Positions 12,621 through 23,996 of a DNA stretch of 64,000 nt are shown here, one piece after another; the first letter of the stretch is position 1, and every line of letters starts with the position of its first letter. Both the position numbers and the translations under genes were made by a program. The notes below the pieces were generated by a model. It ran no database searches, was not told the origin of the DNA, and was given only the letters and a program-made list of their open reading frames with translations. Source of the stretch: Spinacia oleracea (lineage: Eukaryota > Streptophyta > Magnoliopsida > Caryophyllales > Amaranthaceae); NCBI RefSeq assembly GCF_020520425.1, contig NC_079491.1:7427143-7491142 (forward strand), in the 5' to 3' direction.

Positions 12621-13399
12621 AGATTTTGAGATCGTCTACAAACTTTTCCAACTGCCATTTTCAAGACTTTAACCAATTAAACTAGTTGACATCCACATAA
12701 AGGTTGCCGAGCTCTCTTTAATTTGTTTGTTATAAAGAACGTCCGGTGTAATTACTACTAGCAAGCAAATTAGTAGTTGAATGCATTGCTAAGAGTACGT
12801 ACTCACACTGAACAACATTACATGTAAAATGATCAATTTTGATTTGTTGTGACCTTAATTATACCAAAATGGTATGAAAGTTCATTCTTAATCTTGCTTT
12901 GTCATGGTATGAAAGAAAAATCCAAGCTAATTTGATAATGTAGCTCTAAATTCTCTTAAATGCAAAATTTGTCATCATTCCATAGAGAAATACTTGTACA
13001 AGTCAATAAATAGTTAAACAGGATAAAAAAATTGGAGCTTGTCCCCTCCATGATCGAAATTTTGAGTGCTTTGAAGATATTTTTCTTTAAGATTAAGATT
13101 AAGATATTGATGAGATGGATCGCTTGTAAGTAGTGGGTCCTAAAACAGTAAAACTTCATCTAATATAAACATCATACCTAATTGATTATATCAAGAATTT
13201 AACCACTCTGAAAGTTCTGATGACTAGATGAGGATAAACCCACCCTAAAATAATAGAGTTTTACTAATGAAGAGCAACAACCCACTCTATGTGATTTTTA
13301 AGTACTAATGGATTGTTTGGTAGATGGTAATAACTAATAAGTGGTGTCAATATGATTGAACTATAATGTACATTTGTGAAAAGGACTTGCGCCAATTCT

Positions 13400-13475
13400 C
13401 TCGGTAATGTTACGACCTATTATACACAGACCTTTTGTCTTAACCAATAAGGTCAAAACCTCATTGATACATATT
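13400..13475 (-). mobile_element. tRNA-derived SINE fragment
   Basis: ACCTATTATACACAGACC followed by TCTTAACCAATAAGGTC matches, base for base at most positions, the body of the SINE at 62.99-63.12 kb (ACCTATTGTACACAGGGCC, TCTTAACCACTAGGCC). Only the central part is preserved. Confidence 0.5.
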
Positions 13476-13812
13476 TTCCTCATAAATCATCACCATGTTC
13501 CATTTCACTCGTATGTACGTGGTATTGTTCGGGACTTCGGGATGAAACCTGTTGAAGAAAAATACAGGTTAATTTAATATGATTGCATTACCATGAATAT
13601 TATGATACATGTTATTTGACATATTTGTCTTGCCAAATTACACTTAAAGTGATTTCATTCCCGTCATTTATTACTGGATACCAAAGTAGAACGAATGATA
13701 AGCTACTAAAGATGGAGCCACGTAGGTATTTGATGATAGTTGAAGACTTGCCATTCATACTAGTATATGATTGTGGAATAAGAGTTCGATTTTTACATTC
13801 AAGCAAGGATAA

Positions 13813-14072
13813 TACTACCTCACTTTCTGAAAGTTTTTTACGCTTTGGAAAATGTGTCCAAAGTATAAAAACTTTGACCGTAAATTCTCACTATTATATA
13901 CATCAAAACGTTACATGTAAGATCTTGTCAGATTGGTCTCGGTATGTATTTTCAGAATATCAAATTTTTATAATTTTTTCACATACGAAAATGGATATAT
14001 TAGTGGTTAAATATTGCATTGGAGTTCGTGCAAATAGTAACTGTAAAGATCTTTTTGAAACGGAGGAAGTGT
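13813..14072. mobile_element. Stowaway-like MITE
   Basis: The left end TACTACCTCACTTTCTGAAA and the right end TTTTTGAAACGGAGGAAGTG are imperfect inverse copies with the CTCCGTTTC terminus of Stowaway-type elements and TA-like flanks. The interior (TTTGACCGTAAATTCTCAC, CAGATTGGTCTCGGTATGTA) is related to the elements at 27.1 kb and 63.25 kb. A 163-codon open frame overlapping it is therefore not treated as a gene. Confidence 0.7.
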
Positions 14073-14396
14073 AAAACATTTTCTTTGTAGGAATAAAATT
14101 GTAAATTTGTACTTCGTATATAAGAGCAAATTACGCTCATTTTGTTATGTTGGTTCTTGTAAGGGTCTTTTAAAGAATTAAAGGCATATAAGTTTGTAAA
14201 GGATTCTTTATACGTCAACTTTGTATATATTTAAATTTAAAAAAAAAAAATCATAACGATGCGCTCTTAAAGTCTGAACAAGTCCTGGTGTAATAAACTC
14301 AAGATTTCGATCTTAATAATTGAAAAGCAATGAGGGGGCATAATAGATAAAGGAAACTATTCGGCAAAAGTAACCTGAAAAGGCTCATTTAAACTA

Positions 14397-14749
14397 GGAA
14401 AATTTGGTAATATTAATCCAACCTTTGGCCGATTTTCTTTTATTAAGCCCACCTATGACATATTTTTTAATAATCCCACCTTTGCTACCCGGCGACTTTT
14501 GTTGGACCTAAAAGGTCATAAACCTGTTGTAGGCGGTAATATATCCCTACGTAGTAGTAGTCTCTCTCGATATATCCAGTCATCATCATCAATTCATCAC
14601 CATCTCGTTGACTTTTTCACCGGTTTTCGGTCACTTAAGCCCAATAAAAGTCGTTGGGTAGTAAATGTGGGATTATTAAAAAATATGTCGTAGGTGGGAT
14701 TAATAAAAGAAAATCGCCCAAAGATTGGATTAATATTACCAAATTTTCC
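14397..14749. mobile_element. MULE-type MITE with long inverted repeats
   Basis: The 353-bp element has inverted repeats of more than 100 bp (left GGAAAATTTGGTAATATTAA, right its inverse), so most of it can fold back on itself. It is flanked by a perfect 9-bp direct repeat, TTTAAACTA, at 14388-14396 and 14750-14758. The 9-bp duplication and long repeats are diagnostic of Mutator-type insertion. The interior has no coding capacity. Confidence 0.85.
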
Positions 14750-15167
14750 TTTAAACTATGATAGTCAAATTTGATATAGTGACATGATAATACTTAGCCC
14801 AATAGGTCTGTCTATGTCACATTGCTTTCCTTCTTTAATACAAAAAAAGAACCTAATGAGAATAAAAATGAAACTATAGAGCATAATAATAGGATTGATT
14901 AATTTTAGTTGTTAAACTAATTAACTGATAACAAGGGTCTGTCACATGGGAAATAATCGTCTCCGTCTTTGAAAGAAATAAACAGTTCGTTTTCCGAATC
15001 AATGGTTGTAAATTCATGAAGGGAAAAATAAAAAAAGGGTTTTAGGAATTCGTTTTATTACTAGCTTGGGTTTCATCATAGTAAAATATGAAATACGGAA
15101 TAGTTGAAAGGAAATGGATAGGAATATAGGATTCTAACATATGCACATAGCTCTCCTTTGTACATTT

Positions 15168-15480
15168 AGGAATTGTTTGGTTTGGCGTTTTCATTGTAAA
15201 CATTTTACGATGTTATAACTTGAGCAATAAAGATTATAAGTAACGTACATAAAAAAACACAAAGATTTAACGTATTTCACTAACAATGTGTTAGCTACGT
15301 CCAGTTATGACTTAGAGAGTTTATACAGTACTTTCTAGACTGTTGCAGAAAAACCCAAAATATAGACTCAAAACAGATAAACCTAGTTCAGAATAACAGA
15401 TACTGTTAAGTAGGGCATTGCGGTAAGATGCTTGATTGATTCAAGGCATATGCTAACATACGCCAAACCAAAAAAGACCT
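15168..15480. mobile_element. Probable MITE with TTTGGTTTGGCG ends
   Basis: AGGAATTGTTTGGTTTGGCG at the left is mirrored by CGCCAAACCAAAAAAGACCT at the right, giving terminal inverted repeats of about 20 bp. No clear target duplication was found, so superfamily and borders are uncertain. Confidence 0.4.
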
Positions 15481-16330
15481 GAATCAATGACAAAAGGAGA
15501 AAGGAAAACTTATGTTTTACGGAATCAAAGAGTTGATATCTTTTGTCTCAATTCCCATGCAGGCCAACTAGTACTTGACATTAACAACTCACAAGTAACG
15601 AAAGTATGATTTGTAAAGCCATTTTAGTGCCACTACCCCAACTATGTCCTGTAATATCAAATTCCTGGTAAGTGGTACAACTGTGGTAAGTTTGTTACCT
15701 GAAAGCACTTCATGGAATGATCCCTCAACCATGGCTTTCTTTCGAGATAGTGACCCTATCGGCTCCGGGTTAGCGGGCAAGGCCTTTCGGGGTTGGGGAG
15801 GATAAAGGATGGATTAGGACAACCCTTGTTTGGCAATTGCTAAGTGCATCATTAAGAATTTGAAGGCTTTTGGTGGGACAATATATACGGACTATTTTTA
15901 TTCCTTACATTTTGAGGTGGTGGTGTCCTTTCATTCAGCATACCATTAATTTCAAAATTACAAGGATGCAAACTAAAAGGACATCATCCGTACTAAACTC
16001 CATATTTCTATCTTCATAATTGAAAAGCAATGAGTGGCATGAATGAACAGATAATAAAGGAGTGGCATAATTAGGTGAAAAAGCTAATTAAAAAATGACA
16101 AATCAAAATGAAAATTTGAAAGTTATTCGACAAAAAGAAAGGCACTGTTTTAAAAGTATCAGCCAAAATTAGCTTGTACAGTAGTCAAACTTGATATAGT
16201 GACATGAATCACATATTCACCTGATGAGAATAAAATTGAAACATATGGAATATATATAATTATAAAATAGACTAATGTTATTGTTAAATTAAGACTAAGG
16301 AAAGCAATTTTGAAAAACATAAATATTAGA

Positions 16331-16349
16331 GGGGGGGGGGGGGGGGGGG
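16331..16349. repeat. Homopolymer G run
   Basis: About 19 consecutive G residues in otherwise AT-rich DNA. Runs of this length are unstable in replication and in sequencing, so the exact length should not be trusted. Confidence 0.8.
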
Positions 16350-16678
16350 AACTGGTAAAAGGTTCAATATCGAAAAGCAAAAGCCGGAAGCCTAGCCAAA
16401 CAAAGCCGGAAATCACACGAAAGAAACAAGTTCAGCTAATATAATGGTCTAACGATGTTTAGAATGCGTTTTTTGTCTAAAATTCATTAGCAACTGCAAA
16501 GTTATCATGACCACTACCTTCTTCCCCTCCAAAACCATCAACAGAATTTCACATCGCCCGTAATAAAAGGTTTCAGATATTAGGAAAAACTACTACAGGG
16601 ATAAAAGCACCTCTACTTGAATTTCGAAAAGCTGATAGTTGGATTGAGAATAACCGGAAGCCATCAACAACAGATTGC

Positions 16679-19600
16679 TCATTTCTTTTCAGCAGCATTG
16701 CTCTCGAGTTCCCTCCTCAGTTGTAGTGAGAAATCATCATTGACATCATCATCATCCCAATCGTCTTCCCACTGTTGTGTCACCTCTTTGCCTTCTTCCT
16801 TGCTGTCCCACTCTGTAATTTTATACAGAGAACAAAAATGTGAGATACAAGTAACATATATCCACATTGAGAGCACACCATTCAAAAGGTTGTTTTCTTG
16901 CCTATCTATCCAAATTTTAAGGAAATTTGTCCAAGCAGTCTAACCTTATTGAATCACAATATAACTGCATGAATTGGATGAATATACCATATTAGGCATG
17001 AGACCAGATTTGTAAAGAGTAAAACAAGTGAACAAAATATGAACCATCGCCCATCACCTCCTCCTACGAGGTCAAGTGCATAGCTTGTTTTTCTGCTTAC
17101 AAAGATTCCTAATAGCAGTTGTACCACTTATCTCACAAAAACACCCAGTAACCGAATTGCCAGCACTTTTGTAGCATTGCCCTTACCATATAAAGCACGT
17201 GCTCTAAACATCCTAGAAATACATGTTAATGTCACGCATGAATGTCAAGAATTGGCGACTCTAAACAATTATATTGCATAAGCATCCTCTCTCAGGTCCT
17301 AAAACCTACGTACAAATACTACAAAACAGTCAACTCGGATATTGTAGAGCTAAATAGGTTGGCAAGCCCGGATATTGTAGAGCTAAATAGGTTGGCAAAC
17401 CCGGATATTGTAGAGCTAATACCACTATTGTACACAATTGCAGGGACCTTTTAAATGGAGATGAATGGCTGTAAAGTCGAGTTTGCATCGAGACACACTA
17501 ACAAGGTAGCAGATAGATTGGCAAAGGTGTGCCTAACGGATGTAATAGGTAGCTTTAATCTAGAATATTTTGAACAAACTCCAGGTTTTGTTGCGGATGT
17601 ATTTTGGGAAGATAAACCTCCTTAAACTCTCTTGTAACTCTTCCAAACTTTCTTTGTTTTAATCGTTCCAAGATTGCATCAGTGTATAAAAAAGCGCAAA
17701 GCGCACTAAAACAATATGAGTCCTAGAGCTTAAGCGCAAGGCGCGGGCTTCATTGAAGTGAAGCGCACTTTTTAAGAATTAAAGATTTTTACTATTATGA
17801 ATATATATCTTACTAAAATAACCACAAAAATATATAAACATCAGATTTGCTTCCAAAAATATATTACTCCTTGCTTTAACAAAAACATATTACTCCTTGC
17901 TTTAACAAAAATAAAGCATATAACATAGTGTTTATCCAGAAGCTAGAAGCTAGAAGCGTATTACTCCTTGCTTTAACAAAAATAAAGCATCTTTTTTGGA
18001 CTGTTGGTATACTTTCTATTGTTAAGGATTAATAGGGAGTGGTCCAAAACACAATAACAACATATAAAAAAGCTTTCAACGTAAAATAATAATAAAAAAA
18101 TAAAAAAAAATCAATGAAGCGCCAAAAGCGTGTTTTTTGCACTTCGCGGGCTTCATGCGCTTAAGCGCGCTTCGGCGGGCTTAATCACAAGAGCTTCGCT
18201 CAGACTAATTAAGCGTTTTGCCCTAGAGCTTCGAGCTTCAGGGCTTAAGCGTGCTTTAAGCGCGCTTTTTTAAACACTGGCTTGCATCAAAAAAAAATAC
18301 CAGCTAAAATCAAATTACTGAACAGAAAATCTAGATTCAGGCATTTATCCAAATAATGCACACCTAGCTCCTAGGTAATACCTTAACTTTTATCCGATAA
18401 GCCGGCAGTCCTACTCCCACAACTATGAAAATTTTGAATTTCAGATCTTCCTTATCCCTGTTATCTTGTGGACATATTATCTTGGAAAGCAGGTCCAGAT
18501 CTGAGCATTGGATCACTATCTTGGACAATTAAAGACATGTAATATAGGGCTCTGGATATCAGGTCACTGGTATGCTGTGAGACATTAAAGCTATTGATAT
18601 TTCTTAGCAACAAATACTTATTGGAAAGAGTTTCAAGGTAATGAGACACACTACCTCACGTGACAATCATATTGCAAAAGAAGCAAATGGTCTCAAGGGG
18701 TGAGTTTATGAGGCAAGGGGTGGAGGTACATGCATCAATAATTCAATAGATGCAAGGCACCAGAAACTTAGTTTCGAAAAGGGCATTGAATAAAAACACG
18801 ATAAGAGAGGAAAGGAAAAAGAGATCACAGAGATGATTGAATAGATTTTTAACAGAAGGCAAAAGTAATGAAGATGAACTAAAGGGTGAGAGAAGACATA
18901 CTAAGTGCAAGGACAGAGAAGTTATTCTTCGAATCACAGGGTCAAAAACTCCCTGTTTCAAGTCATATTCAGTCACGCACCTTCAATTGAAAACACTTCT
19001 CTCCTATTTCTTTCTCTCCTTAAGTTGACAGAAGACCTCATTCAAGTGATATAAAAGGAAATTCTAATAAGTTAAGAGACATAAATGCCCCTTTCTGTGG
19101 AAAGCCTACCCTCACAGCTTCTCGTCATCTCTCTCCCTATATACATATATCTCCCTCTCCCACCCCCATACTCCTCCCTCTCAGTCCAAGCCTCCAAGAA
19201 AGGCTTCTCAAGAATTATTTCTGTGGCAAGATGGTTGGCATACTAACAAGCTCCCTGTGCCTATATGTCCCATGTGAGTGTCACCAGGTTTAGGTGTTGA
19301 TTTAGACCCATCACTCTTCTAGCTTCAAGAAAAAAAGAATAACAGATGATACGTATCGCTCCAGTACTAAATGAACGCTTACAGATGGCACTGTTAAGGA
19401 TTATTTGAGCAATTAGGGTAAAACGGGTCAAAAAATTTCCCTTTTTTCTTTACAATTCCAGCAACCATGAGAAACAGCAGTAAAAGACTAAAAGGCAGGT
19501 TTACTACACACCTCAGATGCAAATAGGTCACAATCTCATAGTGCCCCATAACAAGGCATGCCAGAAGCAAGCTATCAAAATCCAGGGAGGGGAGGCGTTC

Positions 19601-21759
19601 AGAATTAAGACACCCTTATTTTCCGTAGGGTAATAAACAGCATCGTCATTTATTATTATATAAAAAACTTGTAGCTGTCACTTTTACTGAACTCTCCCTT
19701 ATTTGTTGCAGATATCCACACAGACATCAGAATATGGTGAAAAGGGGAAAGGGAAAGAGGGCTATTATTATTGTTTATTGTACCTTAGCTCTACAAAACT
19801 TCTACCTGGAAATCTTTAAAAAGAAAGAGGAGCCTCCGGCTGACAGAGAAATACATCCAAGGATATCCGTGACAGGCAGCTAAAGTAGTAGTATACTAGT
19901 ATACTCTCTTCAGACAACCAACCGAAAATCTTAACATCCCAACTCCTACCATCATCAATTTAGACTGAAATTGGTAAGTCCAAAATTCTTCCATTAAAAC
20001 GACATCAAAATTGATTAACTAGCACTTATCATGGATATCAGTCTGACAGACACGTCTACAAGACATCATACGATGGCTAGAGTGCTGAGATATCATAACC
20101 ATCGACCTTCATTGGAACTTGCTTTCAGGGCATGGACTGGATAAACACCAAATATATTTTCAGGATTGCATCCTGTTTTGACTGGAACAACACAAAACAA
20201 CCCTCTGCATGGATAAGCTGAAGTAACAGATCCCGGACAACTCATGGATAAGCTAAAGTAACACATCCCGGACAACTCATGGATAAGCTAAAGTAACACA
20301 TCCCGGACAACTCACTTATTTAACTATCAACATAAACCCTCACCCCCAATATAAGATTGGTATTAGATCGCCGGCGTCGGATCAGCATACCTCTGTATGT
20401 ACAAGTGCAAATGCATATAAGCTCTGAAGTTAAATGTTTGCATCTGCAATTTGCCTATCTAGTAGAAGTACCAAGTGTAAAACCGTCTTTTTGTGCATTC
20501 ATGATTATAATAGGAAGGATATGCTCAAGTCTTCTGGGCACCTTGTCACCCCTGATCTCAAAACTCACCCTTTCAGTTATCAGCCAAATCCATCCTGGAG
20601 AGAACCCTAGTACCCGAACTCTTAATCTTATCAATTTGGCCTACAATTATCAAATAAAAGGTTTTCCATTATATCCTAGATCTGCAATAATTATTTGACT
20701 TCCACTTCCTCATGAAGATTGGTAAATCAAATTTGTCTAGAAGACATCATCTGATGGCAATAATACAGTGATTAAACGTCATATTCCTTGACCCTGTTAG
20801 GGAATTTCTTCATGATTGCACTTTTATAGATTGGATCAACACAAAATAAGCTTTCAGGGTGCACTTTGTTTGGATTAACATAAAGGGAAATGGTTCGGCT
20901 AGGGTAGGTTAAAGTATCAGATCCCAGGCAACACAGAATCCCTAACTAGCACAACAAGCCTTAATCCAAAATATATGGTGTGTGTCTGTGTGTATCGGTG
21001 TATGTAAATATGTAAAAGTACACAAGCATATACGCGCTATGTTCTATGCTTGCATGTGACTATCTAGTGCAACCATTTTCGATTTCTTTCATGATTATAC
21101 TAGAAAGGAAAATTCTTAAATCTTCAGGGCATCTTTCTCCATCCATTAGAGTAAGCCACATCCATCCTTGTAATTTCTTTCTGAGCGATGAAGCGACTTA
21201 AGACTCTAAAGGCCTAGAACAAAAAGTCCAGTGGAACAATTAATACATTTAACCTCGGGCGATGACAGAAATTGAGGTTCCTTATCAATCTAATCATGGT
21301 GCTTACCACTTACTCTCTACAGTGGCTAACTAATTGACTTTTATGTCGGTCATAACATCCACTAGGTAAATGACCGTCGCACAGCTCAAACTGAAGGCAG
21401 CATTCTCAAATTCATAGTTAAATTCAATTGAAGATACAGCAACCACATGCCAATTGGAAAAAAGCAAGTTATAGGTTGCAAATTGAACAGCTCAATACAA
21501 CAATTGGGTAGACCTTTCATCACCAAATCGAGAATAATAAAAACCCTAATAAATCAAAACCTAGTCAATTTCTAAAATAACTGATTGAAATTAATTTCAC
21601 CATAACACATCAACCACGTAACCTAAAACTGAGAAATAAGAGGAAATTTATTTTGGAATAATTACCGAGATCGATTTCGAACTCCTCAAATTCATCATCG
21701 TCTTCAAACAGATCCATCTTAGCTTCTTCTGTTGCTGGTTTAGCCTCGTTCGTCGCCAT
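16679..21759 (-). CDS. DSS1: DSS1/SEM1, 26S proteasome lid subunit and BRCA2 partner
   Basis: Two coding exons on the minus strand, 21666-21759 and 16679-16812, join in phase across a 4.85 kb intron to give a 75-residue acidic protein; Arabidopsis DSS1 is about 74. The first exon carries KMDLFEDDDEFEEFEIDL. The second carries WDSKEEGKEV, QQWEDDWDDDDVNDDFS and LRRELESN. These two acidic Trp/Phe clusters are the conserved DSS1 signature and bind BRCA2 and ubiquitin. The protein is a small, largely disordered subunit of the proteasome lid and also works in homologous recombination and mRNA export complexes. A short leader intron is likely on the minus strand: donor GTGAGT at 21897 and acceptor just before the start codon (about 21763-21897). 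The second exon is preceded by a clear ATTACAG acceptor. Confidence 0.95.
17336..17425 (+). repeat. 33-bp in-frame tandem repeat
   Basis: About 2.6 copies of a 33-bp unit beginning CGGATATTGTAGAGCTAAAT are nearly identical. Because 33 is a multiple of three, one reading frame stays open and reads as repeats of DIVELNRLANP. This frame lies just before the LINE RNase H fragment but is not shown to be expressed. Confidence 0.85.
17461..17625 (+). pseudogene. LINE-derived RNase H domain C-terminal fragment
   Basis: A 54-residue frame contains VEFASRHTNKVADRLAK. This matches the end of the plant LINE/RVT_3 RNase H domain, where a His/Arg-Asn-x-x-A-D-x-LAK motif follows the last strand. The frame closes with FVADVFWEDKPP and a stop. 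The rest of the domain is absent, so this is a fragment lodged in the DSS1 intron. Confidence 0.6.
17680..18279. mobile_element. hAT-like MITE rich in AAGCGC/GCGCTT
   Basis: The element starts CAGTGTATAAAAAAGCGC and ends GCGCTTTTTTAAACACTG, an inverted repeat with CAGTG termini as in hAT transposons. The 8-bp flanks GATTGCAT and GCTTGCAT match at 7 of 8 positions. The 600-bp body is packed with AAGCGC and GCGCTT words at both ends. In the middle there are three copies of ATTACTCCTTGCTTTAACAA. Confidence 0.75.
20040..21190. repeat. Diverged tandem duplication in DSS1 intron
   Basis: A block from about 20050 to 20590 is repeated, diverged, from about 20740 to 21190. Shared landmarks in the same order are AGACATCATACGATGGC/AGACATCATCTGATGGC, GGATTGCATCCTG-type words, CATGATTATAATAGGAAGGA/CATGATTATACTAGAAAGGA and CTTCTGGGCACC/CTTCAGGGCATC. 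The offset is roughly 600-700 bp. Confidence 0.65.
20209..20313. repeat. 35-bp tandem repeat, three copies
   Basis: Three consecutive units starting ATGGATAAGCTAAAGTAACA at 20209, 20244 and 20279 are nearly identical. They lie inside the first block of the larger duplication and are absent from the second, so they expanded after the duplication. Confidence 0.9.
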
Positions 21760-22214
21760 TACCTAAAATGTACAACTTCACTATATGAAACCCTAACTTC
21801 CCAAAAATTGAGCTCGCGATTCAGATTAATGAAAACGAAATTAAAATTCAAAAAATTGAAGAAGTTAAAGAAGTAATTAAGCATTCAAATTACTCACCAA
21901 GAGAAGGTTTAGAGGAGAACTGAAGATTTCGAGCGAAGAGAGCGAGATTTTTTTTTGAGAGCGCGGTGAAGTAGCGAAGCAGAGCGTTGTTTTTTCGAAA
22001 CGAAACTAGAAAGAAGTAGACGAGAAGGAAAGAAAAGGATCTTGGATTCTTGGGAAGCAAATCTCTCTAAAAAACTATTGGGCCTCTTCCTAGTGGGCTT
22101 TTAGCATCTGTATTTTGGGCTAGGCTTATGACTAATGAGCTTTGACGGCCCTCGTAGCCGGAAGATTTCTTATACAACGGATCCACAGCGTTTAGACCTG
22201 TTAAATTCATTCAA

Positions 22215-22415
22215 TCGGGAATAAATTGAGTTAGGTTATGTTTTGTTTAACTTATTTTGATTTATTTCATACAAAATAAATTCAAATAAATTCAGTTAGG
22301 TTCAGATAATATAAGTTCAGCAAAAATAAGTTTTTTTCAAACAAAATAAGTTTTTTTTTGAGATAAAATAAGTTCAGTTAAGTTCAGATAATATAATTCA
22401 AATAAAAACAGAGTC
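22215..22415. repeat. AT-rich MITE-like repeat upstream of DSS1
   Basis: Copies of AGTTCAGATAATATAAGTTC and AAATAAGTTTTTTTC fill this stretch. It is the same dispersed family as at 5.6 kb, in the other orientation. It lies about 200 bases upstream of the likely DSS1 transcription start. Confidence 0.4.
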
Positions 22416-22567
22416 TTAATTGATATATCCAAAACTGAATGACTCAAAATTCACTCGACTCCGCCTAAAACTATTCTTCAAATTGCTAACAAAGAGGTGA
22501 GTGATTTAGTTTGTACTTGAACATAACTTGGCCCAAGTCAAACTTGAACCGAATAACCATTTTACCA

Positions 22568-23117
22568 TCTATACTAATATATTAAAAGGCGTTCTTAAGA
22601 ACGTATACGTGTCACGTATACCTCTTCTTATTACGCCACGTCACAACTAATCAGCATCATGACATGTATCAAGGATCGAACACCAGACCTCTTTGTTAAA
22701 AGTTCAACATCCAACCATCTTAACCAACTACAACTTATGTTATACATTTTTATATAAACATTTATGTTCTTTTTACAATAAATAACAGATTGAATAGAAG
22801 TGAATGCAAAAAAAGGGATTGATTACTTAATTTATAAATGCATGTACAGTTGTTACTTTTCTAGATTAAGCCTCAAAAAAATAATTCAGTGTAATAGAAT
22901 GTAATAACGAGTAAATGGTTGAATAATTATAGAACATATTACATGCACTCGGAGTAATAGAACGTGGAGTTTAAGCTTGAGAAGGTTGTTAATCGACCGC
23001 TAAGCTTGTGTGTAACCCCATAATTCTATGACGACACCATCTACATGGACACATTTTTACAACAAATAAATCTGAATAAAAGTCAAAACCTGAGGCAACG
23101 CTCGGGCCACACCCTAG
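22568..23117 (+). mobile_element. Non-autonomous Helitron
   Basis: The 5' end is TCTATACTAATATATTAAAA after a host A, and the 3' end is CGGGCCACACCCTAG followed by a host T. This fits the A/TC...CTAG/T rule of Helitrons, which leave no target duplication. Plant Helitrons commonly begin TCTATACTAATA and end with a GC-rich segment just before CTAG. The 550-bp body has no coding capacity. Confidence 0.7.
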
Positions 23118-23996
23118 TTTATACTTATAACCCCGAAATTGGGTGGTGGAGATACTCCGTAAGAAAACATCATACAAATATAGAATACTTTGACGTTTTA
23201 ATTGTGCCACATGAGATTAACGACTTTATTAAAAGAAAAATTTGTCAAATATAACCCTATAAACTTTCTAGTTTACGAGTTACAACCTTAACCTTTCAGT
23301 TTTGTGAATTACAACCTAAAACTTAATCATACACTTCAAATTACAACCTCGGGTCAAATTCCGGCAAAAACAATCGAAAAATAATGTCATTAATATATTT
23401 TCATCCAAATAAATGATTTCTAAAAAAAACAATTGATCAAAAATTTAAGATGATATCGAGGACAACTTACTCCAATATGCACCAATCAATTACTTCTTTT
23501 TTTTAAAAAAAAAGTTTTACTTAATTACTTAAATTTTGTGTGGTCTCCTACGCACTATTTAGTCATTTATATCTCTAAGTTATCCTCAATATCTTCACAT
23601 ATGGAGTAGTTGTTTTCATGTGGTCACACTCTTTGCTACTTATTTCACGTAAAACGCAACGTATAACGGTACAAGGGAAACGAACGAGTAAAGGACCAAG
23701 AGAAGATAAGATTTATTTATGTTTTCAGATTTCTTATACCCTACTATAGTACTACGTGTGGTTCACAATTTACCGACGTAAAGATAATACTCAGTGCAAA
23801 CGTGAAACATGCCCCATATATGTACGATCTACATGTCGTTATATTCGTCGCCATGCATAGAAGTTATTGTATGAAAAACAATTAAAAAAGAAAAAAATAG
23901 TAGTATAAATAAGAGCAATGCCATGAGTAAAAATGAGCAAAACAAATCCACTTCTTAAGTACCATCAAATCTTGTCTCTAAAGTGTGGCTGACATT
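23118..23996 (+). other. Upstream region of the knottin gene
   Basis: Mostly AT-rich. At about 23235-23390 there is GTCAAATATAACCCTATAAA followed by repeated TTACAACCT words. This resembles one terminal repeat of a MULE-type MITE, but no partner end was found. The last 100 bases hold a TATA box and a short leader. Confidence 0.45.
23904..23911 (+). promoter_or_regulatory. TATA box of the knottin gene
   Basis: TATAAATA stands 93 bases before the start codon, giving an expected transcription start near 23935 and a leader of about 60 bases with no upstream ATG-initiated long frame. Confidence 0.65.

Larger units (their letters stand above)
16813..21665 (-). other. Large intron of DSS1
   Basis: This intron is far larger than the coding sequence it splits. 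It has absorbed an in-frame 33-bp tandem repeat with a LINE RNase H fragment beside it, a 600-bp hAT-like element, a 35-bp tandem repeat, and a diverged tandem duplication of about 700 bp. The rest (about 18.3-20.0 kb and 21.2-21.66 kb) is unremarkable non-coding DNA. Confidence 0.8.

Noticed and set aside
13583-14074. 163-codon open frame
   Set aside because: Its 3' half is a Stowaway-like MITE with visible inverted ends; no domain is recognisable.
16679-16885. 68-residue frame read as a complete protein
   Set aside because: Only its last 44 codons are DSS1 exon 2; the part before the ATTACAG acceptor at 16813 is intron read-through.
20357-20698. 113-codon frame in the DSS1 intron
   Set aside because: It lies within the diverged tandem duplication, the second copy does not preserve the frame, and there is no known domain.
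23235-23520. A complete MULE-type MITE near the knottin gene
   Set aside because: One repeat-like end is visible, but no inverse partner or 9-bp duplication was found, so it is only noted as a remnant.
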